Shown: positions 1-8,837, counted from the stretch's first letter. The stretch is DNA of 64,000 bases from Streptomyces melanogenes (GCF_014649795.1 NZ_BMTS01000008.1:186001-250000); one strand, 5' to 3'. The notes: generated from the sequence alone by a model not told the origin. A program made the numbers and translations.

Positions 1-1242
1 GCCGGAGCCGGCGACCAGCCAGAGGGAGAAGCCGGCGGCGAGGGCGGCGAGCAGTCCGTCGCGGATCAGGCGGCCGCGGTGGACGCGGTCGGCGCGGTCG
101 GAGGCGAGGAAGTAGATCTGGGCGGCGGTGGACAGGAGGTAGGGGACGGTCGCCGTGAAGGTGGTGACCAGGACCAGCATCTCGAAGACGCCCTTGGAGC
201 CCGCCGTGTAGTTGTAGACGGTCAGCGACGAGGCGAGGACGACCGTGACCAGGACGCCGACGGTGGGCACGCCCCGGTTCTTGCGGGCGAAGGCCTGCGG
301 GAACAGGCCGTCCTTGGCCGCGGCGTACGGGGTCTGGGCGCTCAGCAGGGTCCAGCCGTTGAGGGCGCCGACCATGGAGACCAGCGCGGCGACGGCGACC
401 GCGGCGCCGCCCCAGCCACCGCCGAACATGGCGTCGACGGCGTCGGTGAACGGCGCGGTGGAGGTCACCAGGCGGTCGTGCGGCACGGTGCCGAAGACCG
501 AGAGGGTGCCCAGGAGGTAGATCAGGGCGGCGCCGAGGGTGCCGAGGATGGTGGCGCGGCCGACGTTGCGGCGCGGGTCGCGGACCTCGCCCGCGCTGAC
601 CGCGGCCGACTCGACGCCCAGGTAGCTGAAGAGCAGGATCGCGGCCGAGGCGGAGACCGCGCCCATCGCGCTGTGGTCGTCGGCCTGGAGGGGGCCGAGG
701 TTGGCCGGGTCGAAGAAGAACAGCCCGCCGACCGCGACGAGCAGCAGCGGCGCGAACTTCAGGACGGTGGAGACCAGTTGGACCGCGCCCACGTACCGGG
801 TGCCCGCGAGGTTGGCGAGCGCGGGGAGCCACTGGAGGGTCAGCGCCGCCGCGATGGTCGCCGCCTTGTTGCCGTGCAGGGGTATCAGCACGTCGAGGTA
901 GCCCACGGCCGCGACCGCGAGCGCCGCGTTGGAGACCCAGGTGGTGATCCAGTACGACCAGGCGGCGAGGAACCCGGCGAAGTCGCCGAACGCCTCGCGC
1001 GCGTAGACGTAGGGTCCGCCGGTCTGCGGCAGCCGCTCGGCGAGGCGGCCGAAGACCAGCGCCAGCGCGATCGCGCCGACGGTCAGGACCGCGAAGGCGA
1101 GCAGGCTGATGGTGCCGAAGGGGGCGACCGACGCCGGCAGCAGGAAGATCCCGCCGCCGATGATGTTGCCCATGACCAGGGCGGTCGCCACCGGCAATCC
1201 GAACTGCCGGGCATGCCTGCTCTGGGTCTCTTGCGTGGTCAT
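1..1242 (-). CDS. APC-superfamily amino acid permease, C-terminus outside window
   Basis: Reading the minus strand from ATG at 1242 gives an uninterrupted frame to base 1. The N-terminus begins MTTQETQSRHARQFGLPVAT and runs straight into hydrophobic helices. The first helix carries a glycine-rich ALVMGNIIGGGIFLLPAS stretch, the substrate-binding unwound helix 1 seen in amino acid/polyamine/organocation carriers. A later GRLAERLPQTGGPYVYARE segment matches the conserved region after helix 2 in this family. About ten hydrophobic segments are visible in the 414 residues present. A GGAGAGAGG ribosome binding site lies just upstream. It probably imports an amino acid across the plasma membrane; the substrate cannot be read from the sequence. 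The only truncation is the window edge. Confidence 0.9.
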   Translation of the reverse strand, partial: MTTQETQSRHARQFGLPVATALVMGNIIGGGIFLLPASVAPFGTISLLAFAVLTVGAIALALVFGRLAERLPQTGGPYVYAREAFGDFAGFLAAWSYWITTWVSNAALAVAAVGYLDVLIPLHGNKAATIAAALTLQWLPALANLAGTRYVGAVQLVSTVLKFAPLLLVAVGGLFFFDPANLGPLQADDHSAMGAVSASAAILLFSYLGVESAAVSAGEVRDPRRNVGRATILGTLGAALIYLLGTLSVFGTVPHDRLVTSTAPFTDAVDAMFGGGWGGAAVAVAALVSMVGALNGWTLLSAQTPYAAAKDGLFPQAFARKNRGVPTVGVLVTVVLASSLTVYNYTAGSKGVFEMLVLVTTFTATVPYLLSTAAQIYFLASDRADRVHRGRLIRDGLLAALAAGFSLWLVAGSG

Positions 1243-1308
1243 GGGGTGGTGCGCCTCTCTCCGTGCCAAAACCCGTTCATGGTCGGGTACGGAGGACCCC
1301 GCTCAAAA

Positions 1309-3447
1309 TCACGCGGATTTGTCCCGCAGAGCGGCCCCTTCAACCGGAAATGGTCCGTCCGCTTCGCTCTCGGACCGGGGAATCTGCGTGGCGGCGGAAA
1401 CCGGCACCTGCGGCCCCAGGCACTCGCGCAGCCAGCGCCGCAGCACGTGGTGCACCTGCTCGGCGCCCACCAGCTGCCCGCCGTCGGCGACCGGCGCCGA
1501 CAGCTCGCGCGGCGACAGCAGGAACGGGTGCGCCTGCTCGCCGCCGAGTCCGCCGTGCGAGCCGATCTGCTCCTCGAAGGCGTGCACCTCGCCGGTGACC
1601 GGGTCGTACATGGAGTTGACCATGATGTCGGCGGTGTGCGGGAAGGTGTCGGTGCGCCGGACGGCGTCGGCCGCGCCGGGCGCCAACCCGGTCAACGGGC
1701 CCTTGCCGTCCTCCAGTTCCGCGAGCGGCACCTCGTGGATCCTGTCGGTGCCCGCGCCGCCTATGACCAGCGCGCCGTGCTCCTCGCTGCGCACCAGGAG
1801 GAACCCGATGCCGGGGTGCCCGGCGAGGGTGCGCAGGAGCGCGGGGTGGCGGCGGTCGATCTCCTCGCGGCTGAGCCGCCCTTCGGTGTCCGGGAAGGAG
1901 ACGAGGCCCAGGTTGCCGGAGGCGAGCACGATCGGGTCGGAGCCGGGCCCCGCCTCCCCGTTCCCCGGGACCGGCCGGTGCAGCGCCACCCGCACCGCGT
2001 CCCGCGCCTCCGCGCCGCTCTTGGTGCGCCCGGCGCTGCGCGGCACGGGCAGCCCGCACCCGGCCCGCACCAGGTCCTTCAGGGTCAGCCCGTAGGCGCC
2101 GAGGAACGTCTGACCCGGGCTCTGCCCATGGTCGGAGAGCAGCACGATCCGGTACGCGCGCGGGGCGTGCTCGGCGACCTTGGCCAGCAGCGCGATCGAC
2201 CGGTCAAGCCGCTCCAGGACCTTCTGGGCGTCCCGGCCGCGCGGCCCGGAGTGGTGGGCCACCTCGTCGTACGCCACCAGGTCGGCGTAGACGGCGGTGC
2301 GTCCGGCGAGCATGTCGCCGATCACCGCCGCGACCACCACGTCGCGCTCGACGACGGTCGCGAACGCCCGGATGAACGGGTAGAGCCCGCCACGCCGCAC
2401 GCGCGGCGTATCGCCGCGCAGCCGGGCGCGGGTGGACTGGCCGAGCTCGCGGCCGACCTCGGCGACGAAGGAGAGCGCGGTGCGCACGGCGTTGGCCGGA
2501 TCCGAGAAGTACGCGAAGTAGCCCGCCCGGGACCGGTTGCGGCGCCCGCGCCGGGCCGCCATCGACAGGACCAGGGCGAGCTGGTCGGCGCCGCCGGAGA
2601 AGAGGTTGCCGCGGCTGGCGCCGTCGACGGTGAGCAGCCCGCCGTCGCCGGTGCGCTCCACGGCCCGGCGCTGGAGCTCGACCGCGGAGGCGGGGCGGTT
2701 GGAGACCATCAGCTCGCCGGTCTCCTTCTCGTACCACCGGAAGGCGGGCACGTCGAAGGTGCAGCCGTGCAGGATGCCGAGCTGGCTGGCGCCGGTCTGG
2801 CTGGACCAGTCGGTGCGCCACGGGGTCAGCCGGTGGGAGTGCTCCAGCCAGCCGGCGACGGTCGGCATGAGACCGGCGCCGACCGCGTGGCACAGCACGT
2901 CGTGGCCGACGCCGTCGAGCTGGAGGAAGACCGTGCCGGGCGTCTCGGGGCCGCGGTCCCCGTCGCCGCGTCTGCGGCGGCGCCGGTCGGCCAGGCGCGA
3001 GAGCCTGCGCCGGTAGGCGTTGTCGTCCCGGACCGCGAGGGCGGTGGAGGTGGCGGAGGCGACCGCCGACATCGCGGCGGCCACCACCACCGCGGTCTCC
3101 GGCTGGGCCGCGCCGCGCCCGCTGGGGATCAGGCTCAGCGCGATCAGCAGCAGCGAGCCGTTGAGGAAGAACACCAGCAGGCCCAGGACCAGGGCCGGGA
3201 CCAGCAGGAACGCGCGCACCACCAACGGCCACACCAGGGCGCTGAGCAGACCGAACGCCCCCGCGCCCCAGGCTGCGGTGAGCGCGACGCGGGTGATGCT
3301 GTCGCCGCCCGCGGACTTCAGCCGGAAGTCGGGCAGGATCCCCGCGAGCACCATCATCGTGAGCGTGGAGACCGCCCACACCACGATCACCCGCACCAGG
3401 GCGCTGCCCGCCGTCCGCCATCGCCCTGTGCTCACGCCGCTCGTCAC
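1309..3447 (-). CDS. Membrane-anchored alkaline phosphatase/nucleotide pyrophosphatase-fold protein
   Basis: About 712 residues. The first 110 or so contain several hydrophobic helices (VRVIVVWAVSTLTMMVLAGI and a second cluster after VALTAAWGAG), like the phage-holin-type membrane module often annotated on such proteins. The rest is an alkaline phosphatase superfamily domain. VFLQLDGVGHDVL supplies the first metal-ligand Asp, SSQTGASQLG the nucleophile region, and YDEVAHHSGP and LLSDHGQSPGQ the later Asp/His ligands. It likely hydrolyses a phosphodiester or phosphomonoester at the membrane; the substrate is unknown. The GTG start at 3447 is tentative because the GAGAGG motif sits only 2 bases before it; GTG at 3435 is the alternative. 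A long open frame on the opposite strand over this gene is a GC-skew shadow. Confidence 0.8.
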   Translation of the reverse strand: MTSGVSTGRWRTAGSALVRVIVVWAVSTLTMMVLAGILPDFRLKSAGGDSITRVALTAAWGAGAFGLLSALVWPLVVRAFLLVPALVLGLLVFFLNGSLLLIALSLIPSGRGAAQPETAVVVAAAMSAVASATSTALAVRDDNAYRRRLSRLADRRRRRRGDGDRGPETPGTVFLQLDGVGHDVLCHAVGAGLMPTVAGWLEHSHRLTPWRTDWSSQTGASQLGILHGCTFDVPAFRWYEKETGELMVSNRPASAVELQRRAVERTGDGGLLTVDGASRGNLFSGGADQLALVLSMAARRGRRNRSRAGYFAYFSDPANAVRTALSFVAEVGRELGQSTRARLRGDTPRVRRGGLYPFIRAFATVVERDVVVAAVIGDMLAGRTAVYADLVAYDEVAHHSGPRGRDAQKVLERLDRSIALLAKVAEHAPRAYRIVLLSDHGQSPGQTFLGAYGLTLKDLVRAGCGLPVPRSAGRTKSGAEARDAVRVALHRPVPGNGEAGPGSDPIVLASGNLGLVSFPDTEGRLSREEIDRRHPALLRTLAGHPGIGFLLVRSEEHGALVIGGAGTDRIHEVPLAELEDGKGPLTGLAPGAADAVRRTDTFPHTADIMVNSMYDPVTGEVHAFEEQIGSHGGLGGEQAHPFLLSPRELSAPVADGGQLVGAEQVHHVLRRWLRECLGPQVPVSAATQIPRSESEADGPFPVEGAALRDKSA

Positions 3448-3533
3448 TGCCTCTCGCCTAGCCGTTCCCTCCCAGCGTGTCACAGGGGCGGAAACCGGCC
3501 GACGAATTTGATTCGCGGCGGGCGGCGCTCGGG

Positions 3534-3938
3534 TCAGCAGCCGTCGTACCCGGCGGTCGGCATCGAGAGCCTGCGGTGGATGTGGGCCTTCTTGGCGGCG
3601 TCGTACGACGGTTCGTCGAGCCCGGCCGTCTCCAGGCGCACCCCGCGCCGCTCGCACTCGGCGGAGAAGTCCGGCACGGACGTCAACGCCCGGGCCAGGA
3701 CGCGCTCGTTGGGCGCGACGAACAGGTCCACCTGGCCCGCCTCCACGTCCGCCCACAGGCCGAGGTGGTCGGGGCGCAGGCCGTAGAAGAGCAGCTGCCG
3801 GGTGACGACGTACCCCTTGTCGGCGGCCCAGCGCGCGCACATCTCGTGCTGGCTGCGGGTGTCCACCAGGAAGGGGTCCAGGTCGAGTTCCTCCAGCGGG
3901 GTCAGACTGGCGATCGCCGCCACTCGTACGTCACCCAT
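3534..3938 (-). CDS. Conserved hypothetical protein, resolvase-like fold suspected
   Basis: 134 residues with no confident family. The middle reads like the N-terminal domain of small serine recombinases: a QHEMCARWAADKGYVV segment resembles the QxxxCxxYAxxxGW motif, and an LWADVEAGQVDLFVAPNERV segment resembles the L-AEAG-D-vvv-R-L motif. The catalytic serine motif (YxRxS) is absent, since the N-terminus is MGDVRVAAIASLTP. No DNA-binding tail follows. My reading is a resolvase-fold protein that no longer recombines, or a chance likeness. The ATG at 3938 follows a G-rich leader. The neighbours (phosphodiesterase, zinc-ribbon miniprotein) give no functional hint. Confidence 0.65.
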   Translation of the reverse strand: MGDVRVAAIASLTPLEELDLDPFLVDTRSQHEMCARWAADKGYVVTRQLLFYGLRPDHLGLWADVEAGQVDLFVAPNERVLARALTSVPDFSAECERRGVRLETAGLDEPSYDAAKKAHIHRRLSMPTAGYDGC

Positions 3939-3985
3939 GACCGACCCCCATGCCCTTCGTTTGTGGTGCCGACCCTACTCCTCGT

Positions 3986-4090
3986 TCACGGCGGCGAGGA
4001 GTAGCCGCATGAGTGGCAGATCTTCCAGCCGTCCTGGGTCACCGCGAGTATCCCGCCGCAGCGGGGGCACTGCTCAGAGTGCATGATCAT
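3986..4090 (-). CDS. 34-residue zinc-ribbon protein
   Basis: The start at 4090 is chosen because an AAGG motif lies 6 bases upstream of ATG; a second ATG two codons later (4084) is possible. The product, MIMHSEQCPRCGGILAVTQD followed by GWKICHSCGY and SSPP, has two CxxC knuckles (CPRC and CHSC) about 14 residues apart, enough to bind one zinc. Tiny zinc ribbons of this kind are common and uncharacterised in streptomycetes. The function is unknown. It could be a protein-binding partner rather than a DNA binder, because it has no basic stretch. Confidence 0.75.
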   Translation of the reverse strand: MIMHSEQCPRCGGILAVTQDGWKICHSCGYSSPP

Positions 4091-4205
4091 GCCGGGCCTT
4101 CCCTTCTGACCGATGCCTACCCCGGACCCGGTCCGGTGCGCCCCCCGACACTTAGGCTCGTACACAACAGCGTGCGCGGTGGTTTTCGAGCGGAGGAGAT
4201 TTCGG

Positions 4206-4976
4206 GTGCCGGTGGAGATCACCTGGTGGGGTCATGCCACCTGCACGGTCGAGGACTCCGGGATGCGGGTGCTCACCGATCCGCTGTTCGCCCGGCGCCT
4301 GGCGCATCTGCGCAGGCGGCGGGGGGCGGTGCCGCCGCCCGAGGCCGCCGTCGCCGAGGTGGTCCTGGTCTCGCACCTGCACTCCGACCATCTGCACCTG
4401 CCCTCGCTCGCCCGGCTCGCGCCCGGCACCCGCCTGGTCGTGCCGCACGGCGCGGTCCGGGCCGTGCCGGGCCTGCGCAAGCTCGGCCTGCGCCTCACCG
4501 AGGTGCGCGCCGGGGACCTGGTCGACGCCGGTGACCTGCGCGTACGGGCGGTGAGCGCACGGCACGACGGGCGGCGGCTGCCGTTCGGCCCGCACCGGGC
4601 GCCCGCGCTCGGCTATGTCATCGAGGGCCGGGCACGCACCTACTTCGCCGGGGACACCGGGCTCTTCGACGAGATGGCCGAGGAGGTCGGCCCGGTGGAC
4701 GTGGCCCTGCTCCCGGTCGGCGGCTGGGGTCCGCACCTGGGCCCCGGGCACCTGGACGCGGGCCGGGCCGCCCAGGCGCTGGCCCGGCTGGGGGCGCGGG
4801 CCGCAGTGCCGGTGCACTACGGCACGTACTGGCCGATCGGGCTCGACGGGGTGCGCCCGCACGAGTTCCACGCGCCCGGCGACGACTTCGTGCGCCACGC
4901 GGCCCGGCTCGCGCCCGGGGTGACGGTGCACCGGCTCGCGCACGGCGAGAGCGTACGGCCGGAGGTCGCCCGGTGA
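4206..4976 (+). CDS. UlaG-like metallo-beta-lactamase-fold hydrolase
   Basis: 256 residues from GTG at 4206, with GGAGGA 8 bases upstream. ITWWGHATCTVEDSGMRVLTDP is the usual N-terminus of the UlaG/RomA-like branch. The metal motif HxHxDH is intact (SHLHSDHLHLP, His57, His59, Asp61, His62). YFAGDTGLFDEM gives the bridging Asp, and VPVHYGTYWPIG the last His. Members hydrolyse lactones or phosphodiesters (L-ascorbate-6-phosphate lactonase, NAPE-PLD); the substrate here is unknown. Its last codons overlap the DedA gene by 4 bp (GTGA), so the two are probably translated together. A paralogue of the same branch lies just beyond DedA on the opposite strand. Confidence 0.9.
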   Translation: MPVEITWWGHATCTVEDSGMRVLTDPLFARRLAHLRRRRGAVPPPEAAVAEVVLVSHLHSDHLHLPSLARLAPGTRLVVPHGAVRAVPGLRKLGLRLTEVRAGDLVDAGDLRVRAVSARHDGRRLPFGPHRAPALGYVIEGRARTYFAGDTGLFDEMAEEVGPVDVALLPVGGWGPHLGPGHLDAGRAAQALARLGARAAVPVHYGTYWPIGLDGVRPHEFHAPGDDFVRHAARLAPGVTVHRLAHGESVRPEVAR

Positions 4977-5635
4977 TCGCCGCGTTCCTGGCGCGGGCGG
5001 CGGGCCAGGTGCCGCCGGAGTCGACCCAGCAGGCGCTCGGCTATCCGTCCCTGTTCATCCTGGTGGTGCTGGGTTCGCTGGTGCCGGTGGTGCCCACGGG
5101 GGCGCTGGTGTCGACGGCCGCGGTGGTCGCCTTCCACCAGACGGCGTGGTTCTCGCTGCTGCTGGTCTTCGGGGTAGGGGCGCTCGCCGCGTTCCTGGGG
5201 GACGTCGGCCTGTACTGGCTGGGGCAGCGCGGGGTGCGCTCGCGCGGCGGGTCGCGGTGGCTGGCGGCGCTGCGCGAGCGGGCGGCGCCGGACCGCCTGG
5301 AGCAGGCCCAGGAGAAGCTGAACCGGCACGGGGCGGCGGTCCTGGTGCTTTCCCGGCTCGTCCCGGCGGGCCGGATCCCGGTGATGCTGGCGTGCCTGCT
5401 CGGCGAGATGCCCCTGCGCACGTTCGTACGCGGCGACGTGCCCGCGTGTGTGGCGTGGGCCGGGGCGTACGGACTCATCGGCATCCTGGGCGGCTCGCTC
5501 TTCCCGGAGCCGTGGCAGGGCGTGGTCGCGGCGGTCGTGCTGACGCTGCTGATCAGCGCGGCCCCGACGGTGTGGCGCAGGCTGCGGCATAGGGCGGCGG
5601 CGGCCGAACCGGCCGAGGCCCCGCACCCGAAGTAG
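4973..5635 (+). CDS. DedA-family membrane protein
   Basis: 220 residues, starting at a GTG that overlaps the stop of the upstream hydrolase. Hydrophobic helices occur at about residues 20-45, 50-75, 130-160 and 170-195. LLVFGVGALAAFLGDVGLYW and SRLVPAGRIPVMLACLLGEM are the signature parts of DedA/SNARE-associated (VTT) proteins, including the conserved G-R-P region of the second re-entrant loop. DedA proteins are thought to act as lipid scramblases or carriers, for example for undecaprenyl phosphate or phosphatidylethanolamine. Translational coupling to a hydrolase suggests shared regulation, but a joint pathway is only inference. It ends 1 bp before the stop of the convergent gene. Confidence 0.9.
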   Translation: MIAAFLARAAGQVPPESTQQALGYPSLFILVVLGSLVPVVPTGALVSTAAVVAFHQTAWFSLLLVFGVGALAAFLGDVGLYWLGQRGVRSRGGSRWLAALRERAAPDRLEQAQEKLNRHGAAVLVLSRLVPAGRIPVMLACLLGEMPLRTFVRGDVPACVAWAGAYGLIGILGGSLFPEPWQGVVAAVVLTLLISAAPTVWRRLRHRAAAAEPAEAPHPK

Positions 5636-5636
5636 G

Positions 5637-6707
5637 TCAGGCGGCCAGCACCCGCGAGGAGCCGACCGGCAGATCCCACAGATGCGCGCGCGGGCGGCCC
5701 GTCCGCTCCCAGGCCGCCCGCACCCGGGCCAGCGGTTCGAGCACCGGCTCGGCGGAGAGCACGAACGTGCCCCAGTGCATCGGCGCCATCCGCCGCGCCC
5801 CCAGGTCCTCGCACGCCTGGACGGCCTCCTCCGGGTCGGCGTGCACATCGCGGAGCCACCAGCGCGGCGCGTACGCCCCGATCGGGAGCAGGGCCAGGTC
5901 GAGCGCGGGGTGGCGGCGGCCGATCTCCTTGAACCAGTGGCCGTAGCCGGTGTCCCCGGCGAAGTAGACGCGCCGCCCCCGGCGGTCGCCGAGCACCCAG
6001 CCGCCCCACAGCGAGCGGCAGGTGTCGGTGAGGGAGCGCTTGGACCAGTGGTGGGCGGGGACGAAGTCGAACCGCACGGGTTCCCGTCCGGGCACGGCCA
6101 GTTCGGCCGACTCCCACCAGTCGAGCTCGGTGACCCGGGTGAACCCGCGGCGTCTGCACCAGCGGGCCAGGCCCGCCGGGACGAACAGCGGGGTGCGGCG
6201 CGGGAGTCTGCGCAGGGTGGGCGCGTCCAGGTGGTCGTAGTGGTTGTGGCTGATGACGACGGCGTCGACCGGCGGCAGGTCCTCCCAGCGCACCCCGACG
6301 GGGGTGAGCCGGGCCGGGGTGCCCAGGATGCGGCGGGACCAGACGGGGTCGGTGAGCACGGTGAGGCCGCCGATCCGCACCACCCAGCTGGCGTGCCCGG
6401 CCCAGGTCACGGCGACCGTCGCGGTGTCCACGGCGGGCAGCGGCCCGGGCGCGAACGGCAGCTCGGCGATGCCGCGCAGCCCCTGCGGGGACGGGCGCAG
6501 CGCCCCTTCCCTGGCGAGCCGGGCCATCGCGCGCACGCCGGGCAGCGGGGCGGAGAGGCGGTCGGCGAAGGACCGGGGCCAGCGGCGGTGCTCGCCGAGC
6601 GGGCGCGGGGGCGGCGCGGTGACCGGCGGGGCGGTCCGCGGGCGCAGGGCCCGGTCCGACTCCTGCGTCTGTCCCGACTGATCCGTCTGATCCGTCTGTT
6701 CCGTCAT
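5637..6707 (-). CDS. NAPE-PLD/UlaG-like metallo-beta-lactamase-fold hydrolase
   Basis: 356 residues from ATG at 6707, with AGGAG 8 bases upstream; an ATG at 6737 is in frame but lacks a site. The first 30 residues are a low-complexity, polar TDQTDQSGQTQ stretch. The metal motif is complete (SHNHYDHLD), with later ligands in YFAGDTGYGHWF and PMHWGTFVLS. The DPVWSRR and LTPVGV sequences and the large C-terminal extension fit the outer-membrane-associated or NAPE-phospholipase-D-like group acting on phospholipid head groups. It is convergent with DedA with a 1-bp gap, so transcripts must meet here. Membrane lipid metabolism is a reasonable but unproved theme for the three genes. Confidence 0.88.
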   Translation of the reverse strand: MTEQTDQTDQSGQTQESDRALRPRTAPPVTAPPPRPLGEHRRWPRSFADRLSAPLPGVRAMARLAREGALRPSPQGLRGIAELPFAPGPLPAVDTATVAVTWAGHASWVVRIGGLTVLTDPVWSRRILGTPARLTPVGVRWEDLPPVDAVVISHNHYDHLDAPTLRRLPRRTPLFVPAGLARWCRRRGFTRVTELDWWESAELAVPGREPVRFDFVPAHHWSKRSLTDTCRSLWGGWVLGDRRGRRVYFAGDTGYGHWFKEIGRRHPALDLALLPIGAYAPRWWLRDVHADPEEAVQACEDLGARRMAPMHWGTFVLSAEPVLEPLARVRAAWERTGRPRAHLWDLPVGSSRVLAA

Positions 6708-6777
6708 CGAGGCGGCTCCTGTCCGGTGGCGGTCCAACTGCGGCGGCGTGCCGGGCGCTGCGGTGGCCCGGCGGGGG

Positions 6778-7992
6778 TCACAGCCCGTCGAGCGCCTCCC
6801 CGAACGCGGCCAACGCCCGCCGCACGTGCGGCAGTTCCAGCGGCTCCGCCGCCGCCAGCGTCCGCGCGCACTCCTCCTCGGTCACCCCCACCAGCGGCCC
6901 CGTGGCGAGCCGGGCGCGCAGCGCGCCCAGTTCGTCGCCGAAGCGGTGGCCGCCGGGGGCGGAGGCGCCGAGCCGGCCGGTCAGGTACTCCTCCAGCTCC
7001 ATCGAGTCGGTGACCCCGCGCGCGGCCAGCCGGTTGCGGAGCGGGCCGAGGTCGGCGTAGAGGTGGCGGCCGGCCTGCGGGGGCCGGGCGAAGGCCCCGG
7101 CGGCGAGGACCGCGCGGTGGGCCGCCTCGGCGAGGGCGCCGTGCAGGGCGGCGGCCCGGCCCATCCGGACCTCGACCGGGTCCGGCTCGCCCAGGGCGTG
7201 GGCGGCGGCCTCGGCGATCGGGCCCGCCACGACCGAGCCGAGCGCGGTGAGGACGTCGAGGGTGCGGGCCCTGGCCCTGGCCGCGCGCTCGGTGGCCGGG
7301 AAGCGGGCGACGGCGGCGGGCCACCCGGCCGGGGTGAGCGCGCCCGACAGGTCGGACAGGACGGTCACGTCGTCGGGGCACATCTCGGCGGGGCTGAACA
7401 AGACCGTGTCGTGCGGGTGGTGCAGGGTGTCGCGCCACGTCTCGTCGCTGATGATGTGCAGCCCCTCCCCCACGGCCGCCTCGCACGCCTCCCGTACGGT
7501 CTCGGGCGGCGCGACCGTCGCGGTCGGGTCGTCGGCGACGGAGAGCACCAGGAGCCGGGGCACCCCGCCCTCGGTGCGCACCCGGCGCACGGTCTCCAGG
7601 AGGGCGTACGGGTCGGGGACGCCGCCGCACTCCGCCGGGGTCGGCACGTGGTAGGCGGGCCGCCCCAGGAGCCGGGCCTGCGGGGTCCACCAGGCGGGGC
7701 AGGGCCGGGGCAGCAGGACGTCGCCCCCGTACGAGGCGAGCAGGGCGAACAGGAGCGCCGGGGCGCCGGGGGCGGCGGCCACCAGCTCGGGGTCGCCGCG
7801 CAGCCCGCGCCGCCGCCAGTAGCCGCAGGCGGCCTCGCGCAGCCGGGGTCCGCCGCCGGGCGGTTCGGGTGCGGTGCGTCCGGCGGCGCCCGCCAGGACG
7901 CCGGCAAGCTCGGGCAGGACGGGCAGCCCGGTGCCGGGTGCGGGCGGTCCGTAGCGGACGGGTCCCCGGCCTTCCGCCACCGTCCCGTGCAT
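6778..7992 (-). CDS. Fold-type I aminotransferase-like protein lacking the PLP lysine
   Basis: 404 residues; AAGGAGG lies 6 bases before the ATG at 7992. The overall pattern is that of class I/II aminotransferases. LSVADDPTATVAP (about 150-162) occupies the N-P-T-G position, ISDETWRDTL (181-190) the D-E-V-Y position, and VLSDLSGALTPAGWPAAVAR (211-230) the S-x-S-K-x-x-x-x-x-G-x-R position. The Schiff-base lysine is replaced by Gly217, the following Arg by Pro, and the NPTG Asn by Asp155. Normal PLP catalysis is therefore unlikely. It may be a binding or regulatory protein or an enzyme using another chemistry. Codon use is like its neighbours, with no frameshift. Confidence 0.75.
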   Translation of the reverse strand: MHGTVAEGRGPVRYGPPAPGTGLPVLPELAGVLAGAAGRTAPEPPGGGPRLREAACGYWRRRGLRGDPELVAAAPGAPALLFALLASYGGDVLLPRPCPAWWTPQARLLGRPAYHVPTPAECGGVPDPYALLETVRRVRTEGGVPRLLVLSVADDPTATVAPPETVREACEAAVGEGLHIISDETWRDTLHHPHDTVLFSPAEMCPDDVTVLSDLSGALTPAGWPAAVARFPATERAARARARTLDVLTALGSVVAGPIAEAAAHALGEPDPVEVRMGRAAALHGALAEAAHRAVLAAGAFARPPQAGRHLYADLGPLRNRLAARGVTDSMELEEYLTGRLGASAPGGHRFGDELGALRARLATGPLVGVTEEECARTLAAAEPLELPHVRRALAAFGEALDGL

Positions 7993-8129
7993 GCGCCGCC
8001 TCCTTCGCGCCCTGCGGTCCGCCGTTTCGGCACCTTGAGCCCTTCGCGGCCCCTGAAGCCCTTTATACGGAGGTTTGCTCGGCGGCGCCGCTCCGCATGC
8101 GCACGGGGATGTGCCGGACGGGTCGGCGG

Positions 8130-8837
8130 TCAGACGGCGCGGGGGACGGCGGCGAGCTCGTCCTCCAGGCCGCGGCCCTTGGTGCGGACCACGCCCGCGG
8201 CGAGCTCGGACAGCTTGCGGTTGGCGTGCTGCGAGACGGTGCGCAGCACCGCGAAGGCCTCCTCGGCGTCGCAGCCGAGCACGTGCATCACGATGCCGCT
8301 GGCCTGGTCGATCACCGCGCGGGAACGCAACGCCGTCTCCAGTTGCTCCACCTCGGCCAGGGCCGCGTGGTAGCGGCGGTCGCGGACGAGCCCCGCGGTG
8401 GTCTCCTCGCCGAGGATGCTCACCGGGCCGCCCACGGCGTCGTCGAGCGAGCCGGGGCGGAAGCTGTAGAGGCTGAGGGTGACGTCGATGCCGGAGCGGC
8501 GGAAGGGGAGGGTGACGCAGGACCGTACGCCCGACTCCAGGGCCAGGGCGCGGTATCCGGGCCAGCGGCGCTCCGTCAGCAGGTCCTCGGTGTCCACCGG
8601 CGCGCCGACGTCCAGCGCGGTCGGGATGGGCCCGTCGCCGCAGGCCAGCTGGACGCTGGCGAGCGGCGCGAGGTCGGGGTGCGTGGCGGTGACCCGGCTG
8701 TCGGGGCCGCTGTCGGCGATGGTCGCCACGGCGCCGCAGGCGGCGGGGGCGCAGCGCACCGACTGCTCGGCGAGCCGGGAGAGCCGGCCCACGGGGGAGG
8801 CGGAGTGCGGTCGTCGACGTTCCGGCTCCAAGAGCAT
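8130..8837 (-). CDS. GAF-ANTAR domain protein
   Basis: 235 residues; AGGAGG lies 7 bases before ATG at 8837. A GAF-type sensor occupies about residues 25-150 (SRVTATHPDLAPLASVQLAC, then VRSCVTLPFRRSGIDVTLSL). After a short helical linker the ANTAR domain begins near 160 (ALRSRAVIDQASGIVMHVLG, then AFAVLRTVSQHANRKLSELA). ANTAR domains bind paired hexaloop RNA hairpins and cause antitermination; the GAF domain would gate this with a ligand or redox signal. It is divergent from a PAS-GAF sensor gene 71 bp away, so the two probably share control. No hairpin target is obvious in its own leader. Confidence 0.92.
   Translation of the reverse strand: MLLEPERRRPHSASPVGRLSRLAEQSVRCAPAACGAVATIADSGPDSRVTATHPDLAPLASVQLACGDGPIPTALDVGAPVDTEDLLTERRWPGYRALALESGVRSCVTLPFRRSGIDVTLSLYSFRPGSLDDAVGGPVSILGEETTAGLVRDRRYHAALAEVEQLETALRSRAVIDQASGIVMHVLGCDAEEAFAVLRTVSQHANRKLSELAAGVVRTKGRGLEDELAAVPRAV

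Noticed and set aside
1309..3447. Phage holin or prophage remnant
   Set aside because: The holin-like label fits only the N-terminal helices; the rest is an alkaline phosphatase-fold enzyme and no phage genes surround it.
79..3786. 1235-codon open frame on the plus strand
   Set aside because: Shadow of the permease and phosphodiesterase genes on the minus strand; low-complexity Arg/Gly/Asp composition and no family resemblance.
3534..3938. Mobile-element resolvase
   Set aside because: No catalytic serine motif, no DNA-binding domain, no inverted repeats or transposase nearby.
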